Shown piece after piece: positions 37,867 to 46,519 of a stretch of DNA of 64,000 bases; the first letter of the stretch is position 1, and each line of letters starts with the position of its first letter. A program made the position numbers and the translations under genes. The notes below the pieces were generated by a model that saw only the letters and a program-made list of their open reading frames with translations, searched no databases and was not told the DNA's origin. The stretch lies in assembly GCA_018241325.1 (NCBI GenBank), contig JAFEEB010000030.1, positions 1 through 64,000 on the forward strand. The letters are read 5' to 3'. This DNA comes from Pseudomonadota bacterium. GTDB lineage: Bacteria; Pseudomonadota; Gammaproteobacteria; Burkholderiales; Burkholderiaceae_C.

Positions 37867-38205
37867 TCAATAGCGGGGAACGGAGGGATCGACTTGCCGT
37901 GACCAGGCATCGATGCCGCCGGCCACGTTGACCAGGCGGGTGAAGCCCTGCTGCTGCAGGAACATCGCCACCTGCATGCTGCGCCCGCCGTGGTGGCACA
38001 GCACTGCGATCGGCTGATCGCGCTTCAGGTCGACCAGGCGCGCCGGGATGGTTTGCATGGGCCACTGGCGCAACTCGGCGCCCGCGGGCCGGACGCTGGC
38101 GACCTGGCATTCGGCGGGCTCGCGCACGTCCAGCAACACCGGCGCCTGGCCGGCGGCCGCATCAAGCCAGGCGGCCAGCTCGGCGGGGGTGACTTGCTCG
38201 ATCAT
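37867..38205 (-). CDS. Rhodanese-like sulfurtransferase
   Basis: A single-domain rhodanese of 112 aa. The substrate-binding strand LLDVREPAEC and the active-site loop with catalytic Cys in AVLCHHGGRS are intact, so sulfurtransferase activity is plausible. The C-terminal VNVAGGIDAW is typical. It lies 8 bp before the TolC gene and 26 bp after the methyltransferase gene, in one operon. Confidence 0.9.
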   Translation of the reverse strand: MIEQVTPAELAAWLDAAAGQAPVLLDVREPAECQVASVRPAGAELRQWPMQTIPARLVDLKRDQPIAVLCHHGGRSMQVAMFLQQQGFTRLVNVAGGIDAWSRQVDPSVPRY

Positions 38206-38231
38206 GAAAGCGGTGCGGCCGGTGGCGTCGT

Positions 38232-38906
38232 TCAGAAGCGAAAGCGCGCCGGCTCGGGGAAGTTCAGCAGGCGCGGCGCGCAGGTGTCCCAGGGCTGGGT
38301 GCTGACCAGGCTGTTGCCGGCATGTTGCACCAGGGTGGCGCGCATCATGGGCTCGTCGCCCACGATGGCCATCAGGCGCCCGCCGGGCTTGAGCAGATCG
38401 AGCATGGATTGCGGCAGCTCGGCCACCGAGCCCGACAGCACGATGGCGTCGAAGGGGCCGTCGTTCGAGAGGTCGGCGCGGGCGGCGTCCAGGGCGCGCA
38501 CCTCGACGTTGAGGGCCCCCGCGCGTTGCAGGTTGGCGTGGGCCGTTTGCGCCAGTTCGTTGTCGATCTCCAGGCTCAGGACGCGCTGGGCCCGGTGGCC
38601 CAGCAGCGCGGCCATGAAGCCCGAGCCCGTGCCCACCTCCAGCACCTTCTCGTGCTTGGCCAGTTGCAGGTCTTGCAGCATGCGCGCCTCGACGCGGGGC
38701 GCCAGCATGACCTGGCCGCGTCGGACGGCGTCCTCGCCGGGCTTGAGCGGCAGCTCCAGGTCGGCAAAGGCCAGCGCGCGGTGCGCCGGCGGCACGAAGT
38801 CCTCGCGGCGCACGACGGCCAGCAGCTCCAGCACGCGGGCGTCCAGCACGTCCCACGGCCGAATCTGCTGCTCGATCATGTTGAAACGGGCTTGTTCGAC
38901 GTTCAT
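38232..38906 (-). CDS. Protein-L-isoaspartate O-methyltransferase family protein
   Basis: A SAM-dependent methyltransferase of the PCMT family, 224 aa. It has the N-terminal NMIEQQIRPWDV region, the SAM-binding motif EVGTGSGFMAALL and the post-motif ALDAARADLS. The start at 38906 has GGAG nine bases upstream. The motif region VLAPRVEARMLQDL replaces the stricter ISxPyivA pattern of true Pcm enzymes, so it belongs to a related subgroup common in betaproteobacteria next to TolC. Real substrate repair activity is uncertain. Confidence 0.85.
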   Translation of the reverse strand: MNVEQARFNMIEQQIRPWDVLDARVLELLAVVRREDFVPPAHRALAFADLELPLKPGEDAVRRGQVMLAPRVEARMLQDLQLAKHEKVLEVGTGSGFMAALLGHRAQRVLSLEIDNELAQTAHANLQRAGALNVEVRALDAARADLSNDGPFDAIVLSGSVAELPQSMLDLLKPGGRLMAIVGDEPMMRATLVQHAGNSLVSTQPWDTCAPRLLNFPEPARFRF

Positions 38907-38944
38907 TTCAAAGACTCCAAAGCGGTGTTTCAATCAACCCCGCA

Positions 38945-41900
38945 TTATCGGTCAGCCGGTGCCGGCTTTTGGCCCCAGCGGCGCTTGAGCCAGCCGGCCA
39001 GGTCGTCCAGGTAGCAATACGCCACGGGCACCACCACCAGCGTGAGCAGCGAGGAGGTGATGACCCCGCCGATGACGGCCTGGCCCATGGGCGCGCGCTG
39101 CTCGGAGCCCTCGGACACGGCAAAGGCCAGCGGCACCATGCCGAACACCATCGCCAGCGTGGTCATCAGGATCGGGCGCAGGCGCACGCGCGCCGCCGCC
39201 AGCAGGGCCTGATCGCGCGGCAGCGGCGCGTCGTGCCCGCCTTCGCCCGCGCGGCCTTCGCGTGCGCGGATGGCGAAGTCCACCAGCAGGATGGCGTTCT
39301 TGGTCACCAGGCCCATCAGCATCACCACGCCGATGATCGAGAACATGGACATGGCCGAGCCGAACATGAGCAGCGCCAGCACCACGCCGATCAAGGTCAG
39401 CGGCAGCGAGGTCATCAGCGCCATGGGCTGCAAGAAGCTCTTGAACTGGCTGGCCAAAATCATGTAGATGAAGATGATGGCCATCGCCAGCGCCTGCACC
39501 GCGTAGGCAAAGGACTCCTGCATGTTCTTGGTGGCGCCGCCAAAGCTGTAGCTGTAGCCGGGCGGCAGGTTCATCCGCTGCAAGGCGCTGCGGATGTCGC
39601 CCGAGACCTCGCCCGTGGCGCGGCCCCAGGTGTTGGCGGTAATCTGGATCTCGCGCAGCATGGCGCGGCGGTTGATCTGGTTGGTGCCGGTGCTCTCCAC
39701 CAGCGTGGCCACCTGGTTCAGGCGCACGATGCGTGGCGTGCCGTCCGCGTTCAGGCCGGCGGCCAGCGGCAGACGCTCGATGTCGGCCAGCGTGGCGCGG
39801 GCCGGCCTGGGCAGGCGCACGATGACGTCGTAGGTCTGGTCGTCTGGCGCGCGCCAGTTGCCCACCGTGGTGCCGGCCAGCAGGGTGCGCAGCGGCGTGG
39901 CGATCTGCGCGGTGGACAGGCCCAGCTCGGACGCGGCCTGGCGCTTGACATTGACGTCCAGCGTGGGCTTGTCCGGCTTGCTGCTGCTGTCCAGATCGAC
40001 CAGGCCGGGGATGGCGCGCAGCGGCTCCATCAAGGGACCTGCCAGGCGCTCCAGCTCGGCCTGGTCGGGCCCTTGCAGCGAGAACTCGATTTGCTTTTGC
40101 CCGCCCACCGGCTCCAGCAAGCCGGCCTGGGTGACGGTGATGCCGGGCACCGCGCGCAGGCGCTCGCGCAGCACGGCCGAGATCTGCTCGGCGCTGCGCT
40201 GGCGCTGGCTGCGGTCGGTCAGGCGGATGTAGATGCTGGCGTTGGTCTTGCCCAGGGCCGCGCCGGTGTTGAGCGTGGCCAGCGTGTAGCGCACCTCCGG
40301 AAAGCCGCGAATGATCTCGTCCACCACGGCGACCTTGGCGGCGGTGGCCTCCAGCGAAGAGCCCTGCGGCGTGTAGAAGGCGACGTTGGTCTCGGAAAAG
40401 TCGGCCTTGGGCACGAACTCGGTGCCCAAAAGCGGCACCATGAACACGCTGGCGGCGAAGATGCCCGCGGCGATGACGAGGGTGAGGAACTTGTGCACCA
40501 GCGCCCAGCCCAGGATGAGCTGGTAGCCGCCCGCCAGCCGGTCGGTGGCATGGTCGAACCAGCCGGTGACGCGGCCGATGGTCCTGTCGTAGAGGGTCCT
40601 GGGCCCGGTCTTGGCGCCCGCGCCGTGCATGGCCGGGTCTTCCCACACCGAGGACAGCATGGGGTCGAGCGTGAAGCTGACGAACATCGAGATCAGCACC
40701 GCCGCGACGATGGTCAGGCCGAACTCGTGAAAGAACTTGCCGATGATGCCCTGCATGAAGCCGATCGGCAGAAACACCGCCACGATGGACAGCGTGGTGG
40801 CCAGCACCGCCAGCCCGATCTCGCGCGTGCCCTCCAGCGCGGCGGTGAAGGCGTTCTTGCCCATGTGCGCGTGGCGCACGATGTTCTCGCGCACCACGAT
40901 GGCGTCGTCGATCAGCAGGCCCACGCACAGCGACAGCGCCATCAGCGTGATCATGTTGATGGTGAAGCCGAACACCTGCATGAAAAAGAAGGTGCCGATG
41001 ATCGAGATCGGCAGCGTCAGCCCCGTGATGACCGTGCTGCGCCAGGAGTTGAGGAACAGAAACACGATCAGCACCGTGAGGATCGCGCCTTCGATGAGCG
41101 TCTGGCGCACGTTTTGCACCGCCACGCGGATGGGGCGCGAGCTGTCCTGGATGGGCACCAGGCGCACGCCGGCGGGCAGCTCGCTTTGCAAGGCCACGGC
41201 CGCGCGCTCCAGCCCGTCCACCACCTCGATGGTGTTTTCGTCCTGCGCCTTTTGCACCGTCAGCAGCAGGGTGGGGCGGCCGTTGTACAGCGCCAGCGTG
41301 TCCTGCTCCTGCGCGGCGTCGCGCACGCTGGCGACCTGGCTCAGGTAGATGGGCGATGCGCCGCGCCGCGCGACGATGATGCGCTCGAAGTCGCCGGGCC
41401 GCTCCATGCGCCCGTCCAGTTGCACCACCAGCTCTTGCGTGGCCGTGCGCAGCGTGCCCAGCGGCACGTCCTGGTTGTCGCCGCGCACGGCGTTGATGAC
41501 CTGGTCCGGCGTGACGCCCAGCGCCTCCATGGCGGGCGGGTTGAGGTCGATGTGCACCTCGCGCCTGGAGCCGCCCACCAGGTTGACCGCACCCACGCCG
41601 CGCACGTTTTCCAGGCGCTTTTTGAGCACCTGATCGGCCCAACTCGTCAGTTCGACGGGAGAAACGGAGCCCCCACGCTCCCCCGCTGCGCGGGGTGCGC
41701 TGCCCCCGGCAGAGGAGGGGGTCGCGGCTGCGCCGGCTCCGGGGGCGCTCGCGCCTTGGGGCGGCCCGGCGGCGCTCAGTTCGTCCTTGCCCGCGTCGTC
41801 CGCCGGCAGCACGGCCAGCGACCAGATCGCACGGCTGGCCGGGTCGAAGCGCAGCACGCGCGGCTCCTTGACCTCCTCGCGCAGCAGGGGGCGCACCTGG

Positions 41901-42238
41901 GCGACCTTTTCGCGCACGTCATCGGCCGCCTTGCGGCCGTTGATGTGCAACTGGAACTCGATGATGACGACCGACTGGCTCTCGTAGCTGCGCGAATACA
42001 GCGCGTTGATGCCGGCGAGGGAGTTGACCGCTTCCTCCATCTTCTTGGTCACTTCGCTCTCGACGATGCCGGGCGCGGCGCCGGGGTATTCGGTCGTCAC
42101 CACGACGACCGGCAGATCGACGTTGGGGAACTGGTCCACCTGCAGCCGTGCCAGCGAAAACAGCCCCAGCACGACAAAGGCCAGCATCACCATGGTGGCG
42201 AAAACGGGGTTGCGCAGGCTGACCTGGGTGAACCACAT
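38945..42238 (-). CDS. RND-family efflux pump inner-membrane transporter
   Basis: A proton-driven multidrug-type efflux pump of the HAE1 group, 1097 aa. It has the N-terminal helix and FPNVDLPVVVV, the TM4 region with DDAIVVREN, the second-half NMQESFAYAVQALAMAI, and the late segment LMGLVTKNAILLVDFA. Twelve helices in two halves are visible. Residues about 150-192 are an insert rich in Ala, Gly, Ser and Pro after SLAVLPADD, encoded by a GC-rich repeat read in frame. It is downstream of the adaptor gene, with the TolC protein three genes further on. Confidence 0.94.
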   Translation of the reverse strand: MWFTQVSLRNPVFATMVMLAFVVLGLFSLARLQVDQFPNVDLPVVVVTTEYPGAAPGIVESEVTKKMEEAVNSLAGINALYSRSYESQSVVIIEFQLHINGRKAADDVREKVAQVRPLLREEVKEPRVLRFDPASRAIWSLAVLPADDAGKDELSAAGPPQGASAPGAGAAATPSSAGGSAPRAAGERGGSVSPVELTSWADQVLKKRLENVRGVGAVNLVGGSRREVHIDLNPPAMEALGVTPDQVINAVRGDNQDVPLGTLRTATQELVVQLDGRMERPGDFERIIVARRGASPIYLSQVASVRDAAQEQDTLALYNGRPTLLLTVQKAQDENTIEVVDGLERAAVALQSELPAGVRLVPIQDSSRPIRVAVQNVRQTLIEGAILTVLIVFLFLNSWRSTVITGLTLPISIIGTFFFMQVFGFTINMITLMALSLCVGLLIDDAIVVRENIVRHAHMGKNAFTAALEGTREIGLAVLATTLSIVAVFLPIGFMQGIIGKFFHEFGLTIVAAVLISMFVSFTLDPMLSSVWEDPAMHGAGAKTGPRTLYDRTIGRVTGWFDHATDRLAGGYQLILGWALVHKFLTLVIAAGIFAASVFMVPLLGTEFVPKADFSETNVAFYTPQGSSLEATAAKVAVVDEIIRGFPEVRYTLATLNTGAALGKTNASIYIRLTDRSQRQRSAEQISAVLRERLRAVPGITVTQAGLLEPVGGQKQIEFSLQGPDQAELERLAGPLMEPLRAIPGLVDLDSSSKPDKPTLDVNVKRQAASELGLSTAQIATPLRTLLAGTTVGNWRAPDDQTYDVIVRLPRPARATLADIERLPLAAGLNADGTPRIVRLNQVATLVESTGTNQINRRAMLREIQITANTWGRATGEVSGDIRSALQRMNLPPGYSYSFGGATKNMQESFAYAVQALAMAIIFIYMILASQFKSFLQPMALMTSLPLTLIGVVLALLMFGSAMSMFSIIGVVMLMGLVTKNAILLVDFAIRAREGRAGEGGHDAPLPRDQALLAAARVRLRPILMTTLAMVFGMVPLAFAVSEGSEQRAPMGQAVIGGVITSSLLTLVVVPVAYCYLDDLAGWLKRRWGQKPAPADR
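41663..41790 (-). repeat. GC-rich repeat read in frame inside the RND pump gene
   Basis: A stretch of very GC-rich DNA with CCCCGCTGCGCGGGG and CGGCAGAGGAGGGGG hairpin-like blocks and a GGGGCGGCCCGGCGGC end. It encodes about 42 low-complexity residues where other RND pumps are contiguous. The blocks resemble a repeat frequent between genes of Comamonadaceae (from memory). A shorter relative seems to lie at about 6065-6120, inside the dppF-type gene. Confidence 0.55.
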
Positions 42239-42260
42239 GGTGGAGGCGCTTCGATGGACT

Positions 42261-42321
42261 TTTAAAGAAAATCAGCCGCCAGCGCTTGTTGGAAAAGCGC
42301 AAGCAGCTATCAAAAGAGGAG
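42261..42321 (+). repeat. Interspersed repeat, family A (full copy)
   Basis: An intergenic copy between the adaptor and pump genes: AAAGAAAATCAGCCGCCAGC, then GCTTG/CAAGC arms and CAGCTATCAAAAGAGGAGC. It occupies most of the 95-bp gap of a probably co-transcribed pair, so it is part of the mRNA. Confidence 0.7.
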
Positions 42322-42333
42322 CTGGCGGGGTGC

Positions 42334-43473
42334 TCATCCGGCGGCTTTGCCATCCAGCCGCACGCGCGTGCCTTCGCGCAGCGCGCCGGCGGCGCCGCGC
42401 AGCACGCGGCTGCCCGCCGCCAGGCCCGTGACGGCCACCCAGGTCTCGCCTTCGATCACCGCGCGCTCGCCCGGCGTTACCGCGCGGTGCACCACGCGCG
42501 CGGCGTCACCGGTGCCGTCCACCAGCTGGACGTAGGGCGTGGGCTTGTCGGTGCGCACGCTGGACAGCGGCACGGCCAGCGCGCGCTGCTGGCCCACCGT
42601 CAGCGTGCCCTGGGCAAACAGGCCCTGGCGCAGGCCCGGCTCGGGCTGCACCGTCAGGTACACCGTCACGCCGCGGCTGCCCGCCTGCGCGCTGGGGTTG
42701 ATGCGCGCCACGGTGGCCTGCACCGGCGCGGTCGCGCCTTCGATGCTCAAGCGGGCGCCCTGGCCCACGCGCACGGCCACCGAGTCGGCCGGGCTGAGCG
42801 TCGCCTCCAGCTCCAGCTGGCTCAGATCGACGATCTCGACGATGCGCGCGTCCGGCGCCACGCGCTCGCCCGGCTGCGCCAGGCGCTGGGCGATCTGGCC
42901 GCCGATCGGCGCTTTCAGCACCGTGTCGCTGACCGATTTGCGCGCCACCTCGGTGCCGGCCTGTGCGGCGCGGGCGGTGGCGCGCGCGGCGTCCAGGCTG
43001 GCGGCCGAGGCGTCCAGCGCGGTGCGCGAGATGAAGCCCTCATCCACCAGCGCGCGGTTGTTGTCGTACTGGCGCTGGGCGATCGCCACCTGCGCCTGCG
43101 CGGCCTCGGCCTGGCGCTGGGCCTGGCGCATGCGCTCGTCGTACTCGGTCGATTCCACGCGGGCGATCACCTGGCCGGCCTGCACGCGGTCGCCCTCGCG
43201 CACCGTCAGGCCCAGCAACTCGCCCGGCACGCGCGCCTTGACGAAGGCCGAGCGCACGGCACGCAGGCTGCCCGAGATCGGCAGGCTGACCGCCAGCTCG
43301 CGCAGCTCGACCGGCGCCACGTCCAGCGCGCGCAGCTCGATCACGGGCGCGGCCGCCGGGGCACTCTGGCTTTGCTGGGCGGCCTGGCGCGCGCGCAGGC
43401 CGCGCCAGCCCAGGGCGGCCGCGGCCAGCACGGCCAGCGCCACGATGAGCCAGGTGAGGTTGCGGCGGCTCAT
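42334..43473 (-). CDS. RND efflux periplasmic adaptor (membrane fusion protein)
   Basis: The periplasmic adaptor linking the RND pump to a TolC channel, 379 aa. It has one N-terminal membrane anchor (TWLIVALAVLAAAALG), the lipoyl half-motifs GELLGLTVREGDRVQAGQ and VLKAPIGGQIAQRL flanking an alpha-hairpin at about 110-190, a beta barrel and a membrane-proximal domain. The ATG at 43473 overlaps the tetR stop (ATGA), so they are translated together. No lipobox is seen. Confidence 0.93.
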   Translation of the reverse strand: MSRRNLTWLIVALAVLAAAALGWRGLRARQAAQQSQSAPAAAPVIELRALDVAPVELRELAVSLPISGSLRAVRSAFVKARVPGELLGLTVREGDRVQAGQVIARVESTEYDERMRQAQRQAEAAQAQVAIAQRQYDNNRALVDEGFISRTALDASAASLDAARATARAAQAGTEVARKSVSDTVLKAPIGGQIAQRLAQPGERVAPDARIVEIVDLSQLELEATLSPADSVAVRVGQGARLSIEGATAPVQATVARINPSAQAGSRGVTVYLTVQPEPGLRQGLFAQGTLTVGQQRALAVPLSSVRTDKPTPYVQLVDGTGDAARVVHRAVTPGERAVIEGETWVAVTGLAAGSRVLRGAAGALREGTRVRLDGKAAG

Positions 43474-44126
43474 GGGGTCAGGCCGCGAATCAGCATATCG
43501 GCGTGCAACTCGATCAGGGCCATGGGTTGGTCTTCGTGGGTGTAGGGGCAGCAGTGCCCCAGCGTCAGGCGCCAGGTCACCATCTGCACCAGGGGCGCGA
43601 CGATCAGATGCACGACGCGCGGCACGTCCACCGGGCGGAACTCGCCGCGGTCGATGCCGCGCTGCACGATGCGGCGCAGCAGCGCGTGGCTGGGCTGCAC
43701 CACCTCGTCCTGAAACCAGTGCGCCAGCTCGGGAAAGTGCGTTGCCTCGATCAGCATCAGCTTCGTCAGCCCCGCGGCGGGCGTGCCGCCATACAGCAGC
43801 CACCAGCGGCGCAGGAACTCGCGCAGCAGGTCGCTGCTGGCGCCGGCAAAGCCGTCCAGCTCGCGCAGCGCCTCGGTCAGGTGGCGGCTGGCGTTTTCGC
43901 GCACGACGGCCTTGAACAGCTCTTCCTTGCTGGCGAAGTACAGGAACAGCGTGCCCTTGGAGACCCCGGCGCGCGCCGCGACTTCCTCCACCCGGGTGGC
44001 GGCAAAGCCTTTTTCGACGAACAGCGCCAGCGCGGCCTCGAGCAGCTCGCCCGGGCGCGCCTCTTTGCGGCGTGTACGGCGGGCGCGCTCGGGCGCGTCG
44101 TCGAGGGCGGGGCTGGCGGGCTGCAT
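43470..44126 (-). CDS. TetR-family repressor of the efflux operon
   Basis: A 218-aa transcription regulator. The N-terminal TetR domain covers LLEAALALFVEKGFAATRVEEVAARAGVS (helices 1-3, about 28-60), then KGTLFLYFASKEELF. The C-terminal half is the ligand-binding domain. It is the first gene of the pump operon and overlaps the adaptor. A 24-bp palindrome covers its start codon and is the expected operator, so it probably represses itself and the pump. Confidence 0.92.
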   Translation of the reverse strand: MQPASPALDDAPERARRTRRKEARPGELLEAALALFVEKGFAATRVEEVAARAGVSKGTLFLYFASKEELFKAVVRENASRHLTEALRELDGFAGASSDLLREFLRRWWLLYGGTPAAGLTKLMLIEATHFPELAHWFQDEVVQPSHALLRRIVQRGIDRGEFRPVDVPRVVHLIVAPLVQMVTWRLTLGHCCPYTHEDQPMALIELHADMLIRGLTP

Positions 44127-44149
44127 TTAATGACCGGTGGGTTATTAAA
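44126..44149. promoter_or_regulatory. Putative TetR operator overlapping the tetR start
   Basis: The half-sites TTTAATGACC and GGTTATTAAA match as inverted repeats at nine of ten positions around a four-base spacer. The palindrome begins at the first base of the tetR start codon and extends upstream, where a repressor would block transcription. Confidence 0.6.
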
Positions 44150-44180
44150 TGTACCCGAAGACACCCGGGCAGCCCCTGCA

Positions 44181-45227
44181 TCAGGCCACCAAGGGCGGCT
44201 CCTCGATGGCTTCGGCCTGCGCACGCAGCAAATCGATCTGGCCGCGCCAATAGGCCACGCTGCCAAAGTCCGGAAAGGCCTGCGGAAAGGCCGGATCGCT
44301 CCAGCGCTGCGCCAGCCAGGCGCTGTAGTGGATCAGGCGCAGCGTGCGCAGCGGCTCGATCAGCGCCAGCTCGCGCCGATCAAAAGGGCGCACCTGCTCG
44401 TAGCCGTCCAGCACCATCACCAGCGCGCGCTGGCGCTCGGCGCGCTCGCCGGGCAGCAGCATCCACAAGTCCTGCACGGCCGGGCCGCTGCGGCAGTCGT
44501 CCAGGTCGACGAAGTGCGGGCCGCCGCCGGGGCGGTCGGTGAGCGTCCACAGGATGTTGCCCAGGTGGCAGTCGGCGTGCAGGCGCAGCGTGGCGATGGC
44601 GGCCGAATGTTCATCGATTTGGCCACCGGCGCCCTGTGGCAAAGCGCTGTGTGCTATCAAATCAATAACATCCTGACTGGCCTCGGCCCAGGCGCGCTCC
44701 ACCTCCAGCGGCAGGGCGCCGTGCGCCAGCAGCCATTGGCGCGGCGCGTGGCCGTAGCTGGGCAGGTCGACCGCGGGACGCTGTGCAAAGGGCTGGCGCG
44801 CGCCCACCGTGTGCAGCCGGGCCAGAAAGCGGCCGATCCATTCCAGCGCCTCGTCGTCGTCCAGCTCGGGCGCACGCCCGCCGCGCTGGGGGCTCACCGA
44901 AAAGCGCAGTCCGGCGTGCTCGTGCAGGCTGCGGCCCTCGATCAGCAGCGGGGCGACCACCGGCACTTCGCCGGCCGCCAGCTCCAGGGCAAAGGCGTGT
45001 TCTTCCTCGATCTGCGCCGTGCTCCAGCGGCCGGGCCGGTAGAACTTGAGCACCACGGCCGGGTGCGCGTCGGCCAGCGGCGTGCCGGGCTCCAGGTGGG
45101 CGAGATAGACGCGGTTTTCGTAGGAGTTGAGCGGTGTCAGGCGGCCATCGCCCATCAGGCCCAAGGCGGCCAGCGCGTCCAGCACGAAGTCGGGCGTGAG
45201 GGCGGCAAAGGTGTCGGTGTCGGTCAT
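44181..45227 (-). CDS. srkA: Stress-response serine/threonine kinase, SrkA/RdoA type
   Basis: An aminoglycoside-phosphotransferase-fold protein kinase of 348 aa. The N-terminus SYENRVYLAHLE forms the nucleotide loop, VVLKFYRPGRWS holds the ATP-binding Lys, the catalytic loop is LHADCHLGNILW and the metal Asp is in FVDLDDCRSG. E. coli SrkA limits toxin-mediated death under oxidative and envelope stress. Residues about 186-196 are encoded by DNA resembling the end of a family A repeat (44640-44670). The gene is monocistronic and divergent from the gene at 45337. Confidence 0.9.
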   Translation of the reverse strand: MTDTDTFAALTPDFVLDALAALGLMGDGRLTPLNSYENRVYLAHLEPGTPLADAHPAVVLKFYRPGRWSTAQIEEEHAFALELAAGEVPVVAPLLIEGRSLHEHAGLRFSVSPQRGGRAPELDDDEALEWIGRFLARLHTVGARQPFAQRPAVDLPSYGHAPRQWLLAHGALPLEVERAWAEASQDVIDLIAHSALPQGAGGQIDEHSAAIATLRLHADCHLGNILWTLTDRPGGGPHFVDLDDCRSGPAVQDLWMLLPGERAERQRALVMVLDGYEQVRPFDRRELALIEPLRTLRLIHYSAWLAQRWSDPAFPQAFPDFGSVAYWRGQIDLLRAQAEAIEEPPLVA

Positions 45228-45336
45228 GCGGGCATTGTCCTTGCTGCCGGCGCGCCGGCCCGCACGCGCGGTGGCGCACCGCGTGGCATGATCGTTTGCG
45301 CCGCGCGCTGCCTGCGCCGCGGCTGAAAGGATCGAG

Positions 45337-45924
45337 ATGGACAAACGTCATTTTGTGGGCGCTGCCGCACTGGCCGGCCTGTGGCCGGCGGCGGCCTCGG
45401 CGCGGGCGGCGCGCGCGACCGGCGGCGCGCCGGGGCTGCTCACCGTCAGCGGCGCCATCGCGCGCAGCAACCGCGGGCCGTTCGATCCCGCGCTGGACCA
45501 GATGCTGGGCAAGCACGGCGTGCGCTTTGACAAGGCGTTCGTGTTCACCAGCGCGGCGCTGCGGCGCTTGCCGGCGGTCGCGATCAAGCCCACGCTCGAA
45601 TACGACGCCAAGGCGCACACGCTCGCCGGCCCCTTGCTGACGGACGTGCTCAAGACCGCGGGCGTGAGCGGCGCGGGCCAGCTGCGCCTGGGCCTGCGCG
45701 CCGTCGATGGTTACGTGGCCCCGATCACGCTGGCCGAGGCGCGCGCCTGGCAGATGATCGTGGCCCTGAGCCTGGACGGCGAGCCCCTGGCCTTGGGCGG
45801 CCTGGGTCCGCAATGGGCCGTGTATGACGCAGACCGCTTGCAAGCGTTCAAGGACAAGCCGCTCAAGGAGCGCTTTGCCGCTTGTCCCTGGGGCGTGTAC
45901 AGCATCGAGGTGGCGCAAAGTTGA
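45337..45924 (+). CDS. Small oxidoreductase molybdopterin-binding domain protein
   Basis: A secreted protein of 195 aa. The N-terminus (about 1-25) is a signal peptide with AAASARA. The body resembles the small sulfite-oxidase-like molybdopterin-binding domain: LLTVSGAIARSNRG, TLEYDAKAHTLAGPLLTDVLKTAGV and DGYVAPITLAEA, with the C-terminal FAACPWGVYSIEV. I see no clear cofactor-ligating cysteine at the usual site, so it may lack the metal centre. It is followed at 11 bp by msrA, which fits a periplasmic redox context. Confidence 0.72.
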   Translation: MDKRHFVGAAALAGLWPAAASARAARATGGAPGLLTVSGAIARSNRGPFDPALDQMLGKHGVRFDKAFVFTSAALRRLPAVAIKPTLEYDAKAHTLAGPLLTDVLKTAGVSGAGQLRLGLRAVDGYVAPITLAEARAWQMIVALSLDGEPLALGGLGPQWAVYDADRLQAFKDKPLKERFAACPWGVYSIEVAQS

Positions 45925-45935
45925 AGGAGTTCACC

Positions 45936-46472
45936 ATGGACAAATCAGAAACCATCGTGCTGGCCGGCGGGTGCTTTTGGTGCACCGAGGCGGTGTTCAA
46001 GGAAGTGCGCGGGGTGCTGGACATCGAATCGGGCTACAGCAACGGTCAGGCGACGCAACCGACCTACGAGCAGGTCTGCACCGGCCGCACCGGCTGCGCC
46101 GAGGTGATCAAGCTGACCTTCGATCCCGCGCAGATCGGCCTGCGCCAGGTGCTGGAGATCTTCTTCCTGGTGCACGACCCGACCCAGCTCGACCGCCAGG
46201 GCAACGACGTGGGCGCGCAATACCGCAGCGGCATCTACTGGCTGGCGCCCGAGCAGCAGGCGCTGGCGCAGGACATGATCGCCGAGATGGCGCGCGAGAA
46301 GTACTACGGCGCGCCCATCGTCACCGAGGTGCTGCCGCTGGCCCACTACTGGCCCGCCGAAGAGTACCACCAGGACTTCTTCGAGCGCAATCCCGAGCAG
46401 GCCTATTGCATGGCCGTGGCTGCGCCCAAGGTGGCCAAGTTTCGCAAGACCTTCCGCGAGTGGGCGCGCTGA
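45936..46472 (+). CDS. msrA: Peptide-methionine (S)-S-oxide reductase
   Basis: It repairs oxidised methionine S-sulfoxide in proteins. It has 178 aa. The catalytic Cys13 lies in AGGCFWCTE, followed by the family segments ESGYSNGQATQPTYEQVCTG, VHDPTQLDRQGNDVG and YHQDFFERNPEQAYC. The start at 45936 has AAGGAG well placed. It is 11 bp after the molybdopterin-domain gene, so they form an oxidative-damage pair. No signal peptide is present, so it acts in the cytoplasm. Confidence 0.96.
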   Translation: MDKSETIVLAGGCFWCTEAVFKEVRGVLDIESGYSNGQATQPTYEQVCTGRTGCAEVIKLTFDPAQIGLRQVLEIFFLVHDPTQLDRQGNDVGAQYRSGIYWLAPEQQALAQDMIAEMAREKYYGAPIVTEVLPLAHYWPAEEYHQDFFERNPEQAYCMAVAAPKVAKFRKTFREWAR

Positions 46473-46519
46473 GGCCACCGGCTTCGGACGCCCCGGCCCG
46501 CTCCGCTACAGTCGGGGCC

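Noticed and set aside
38969..42265. 1098-aa open frame on the plus strand opposite the RND pump gene
   Set aside because: It is a shadow of the pump gene: composition is Gly/Ala/Arg/His-rich, no ribosome-binding site and no recognisable motif.
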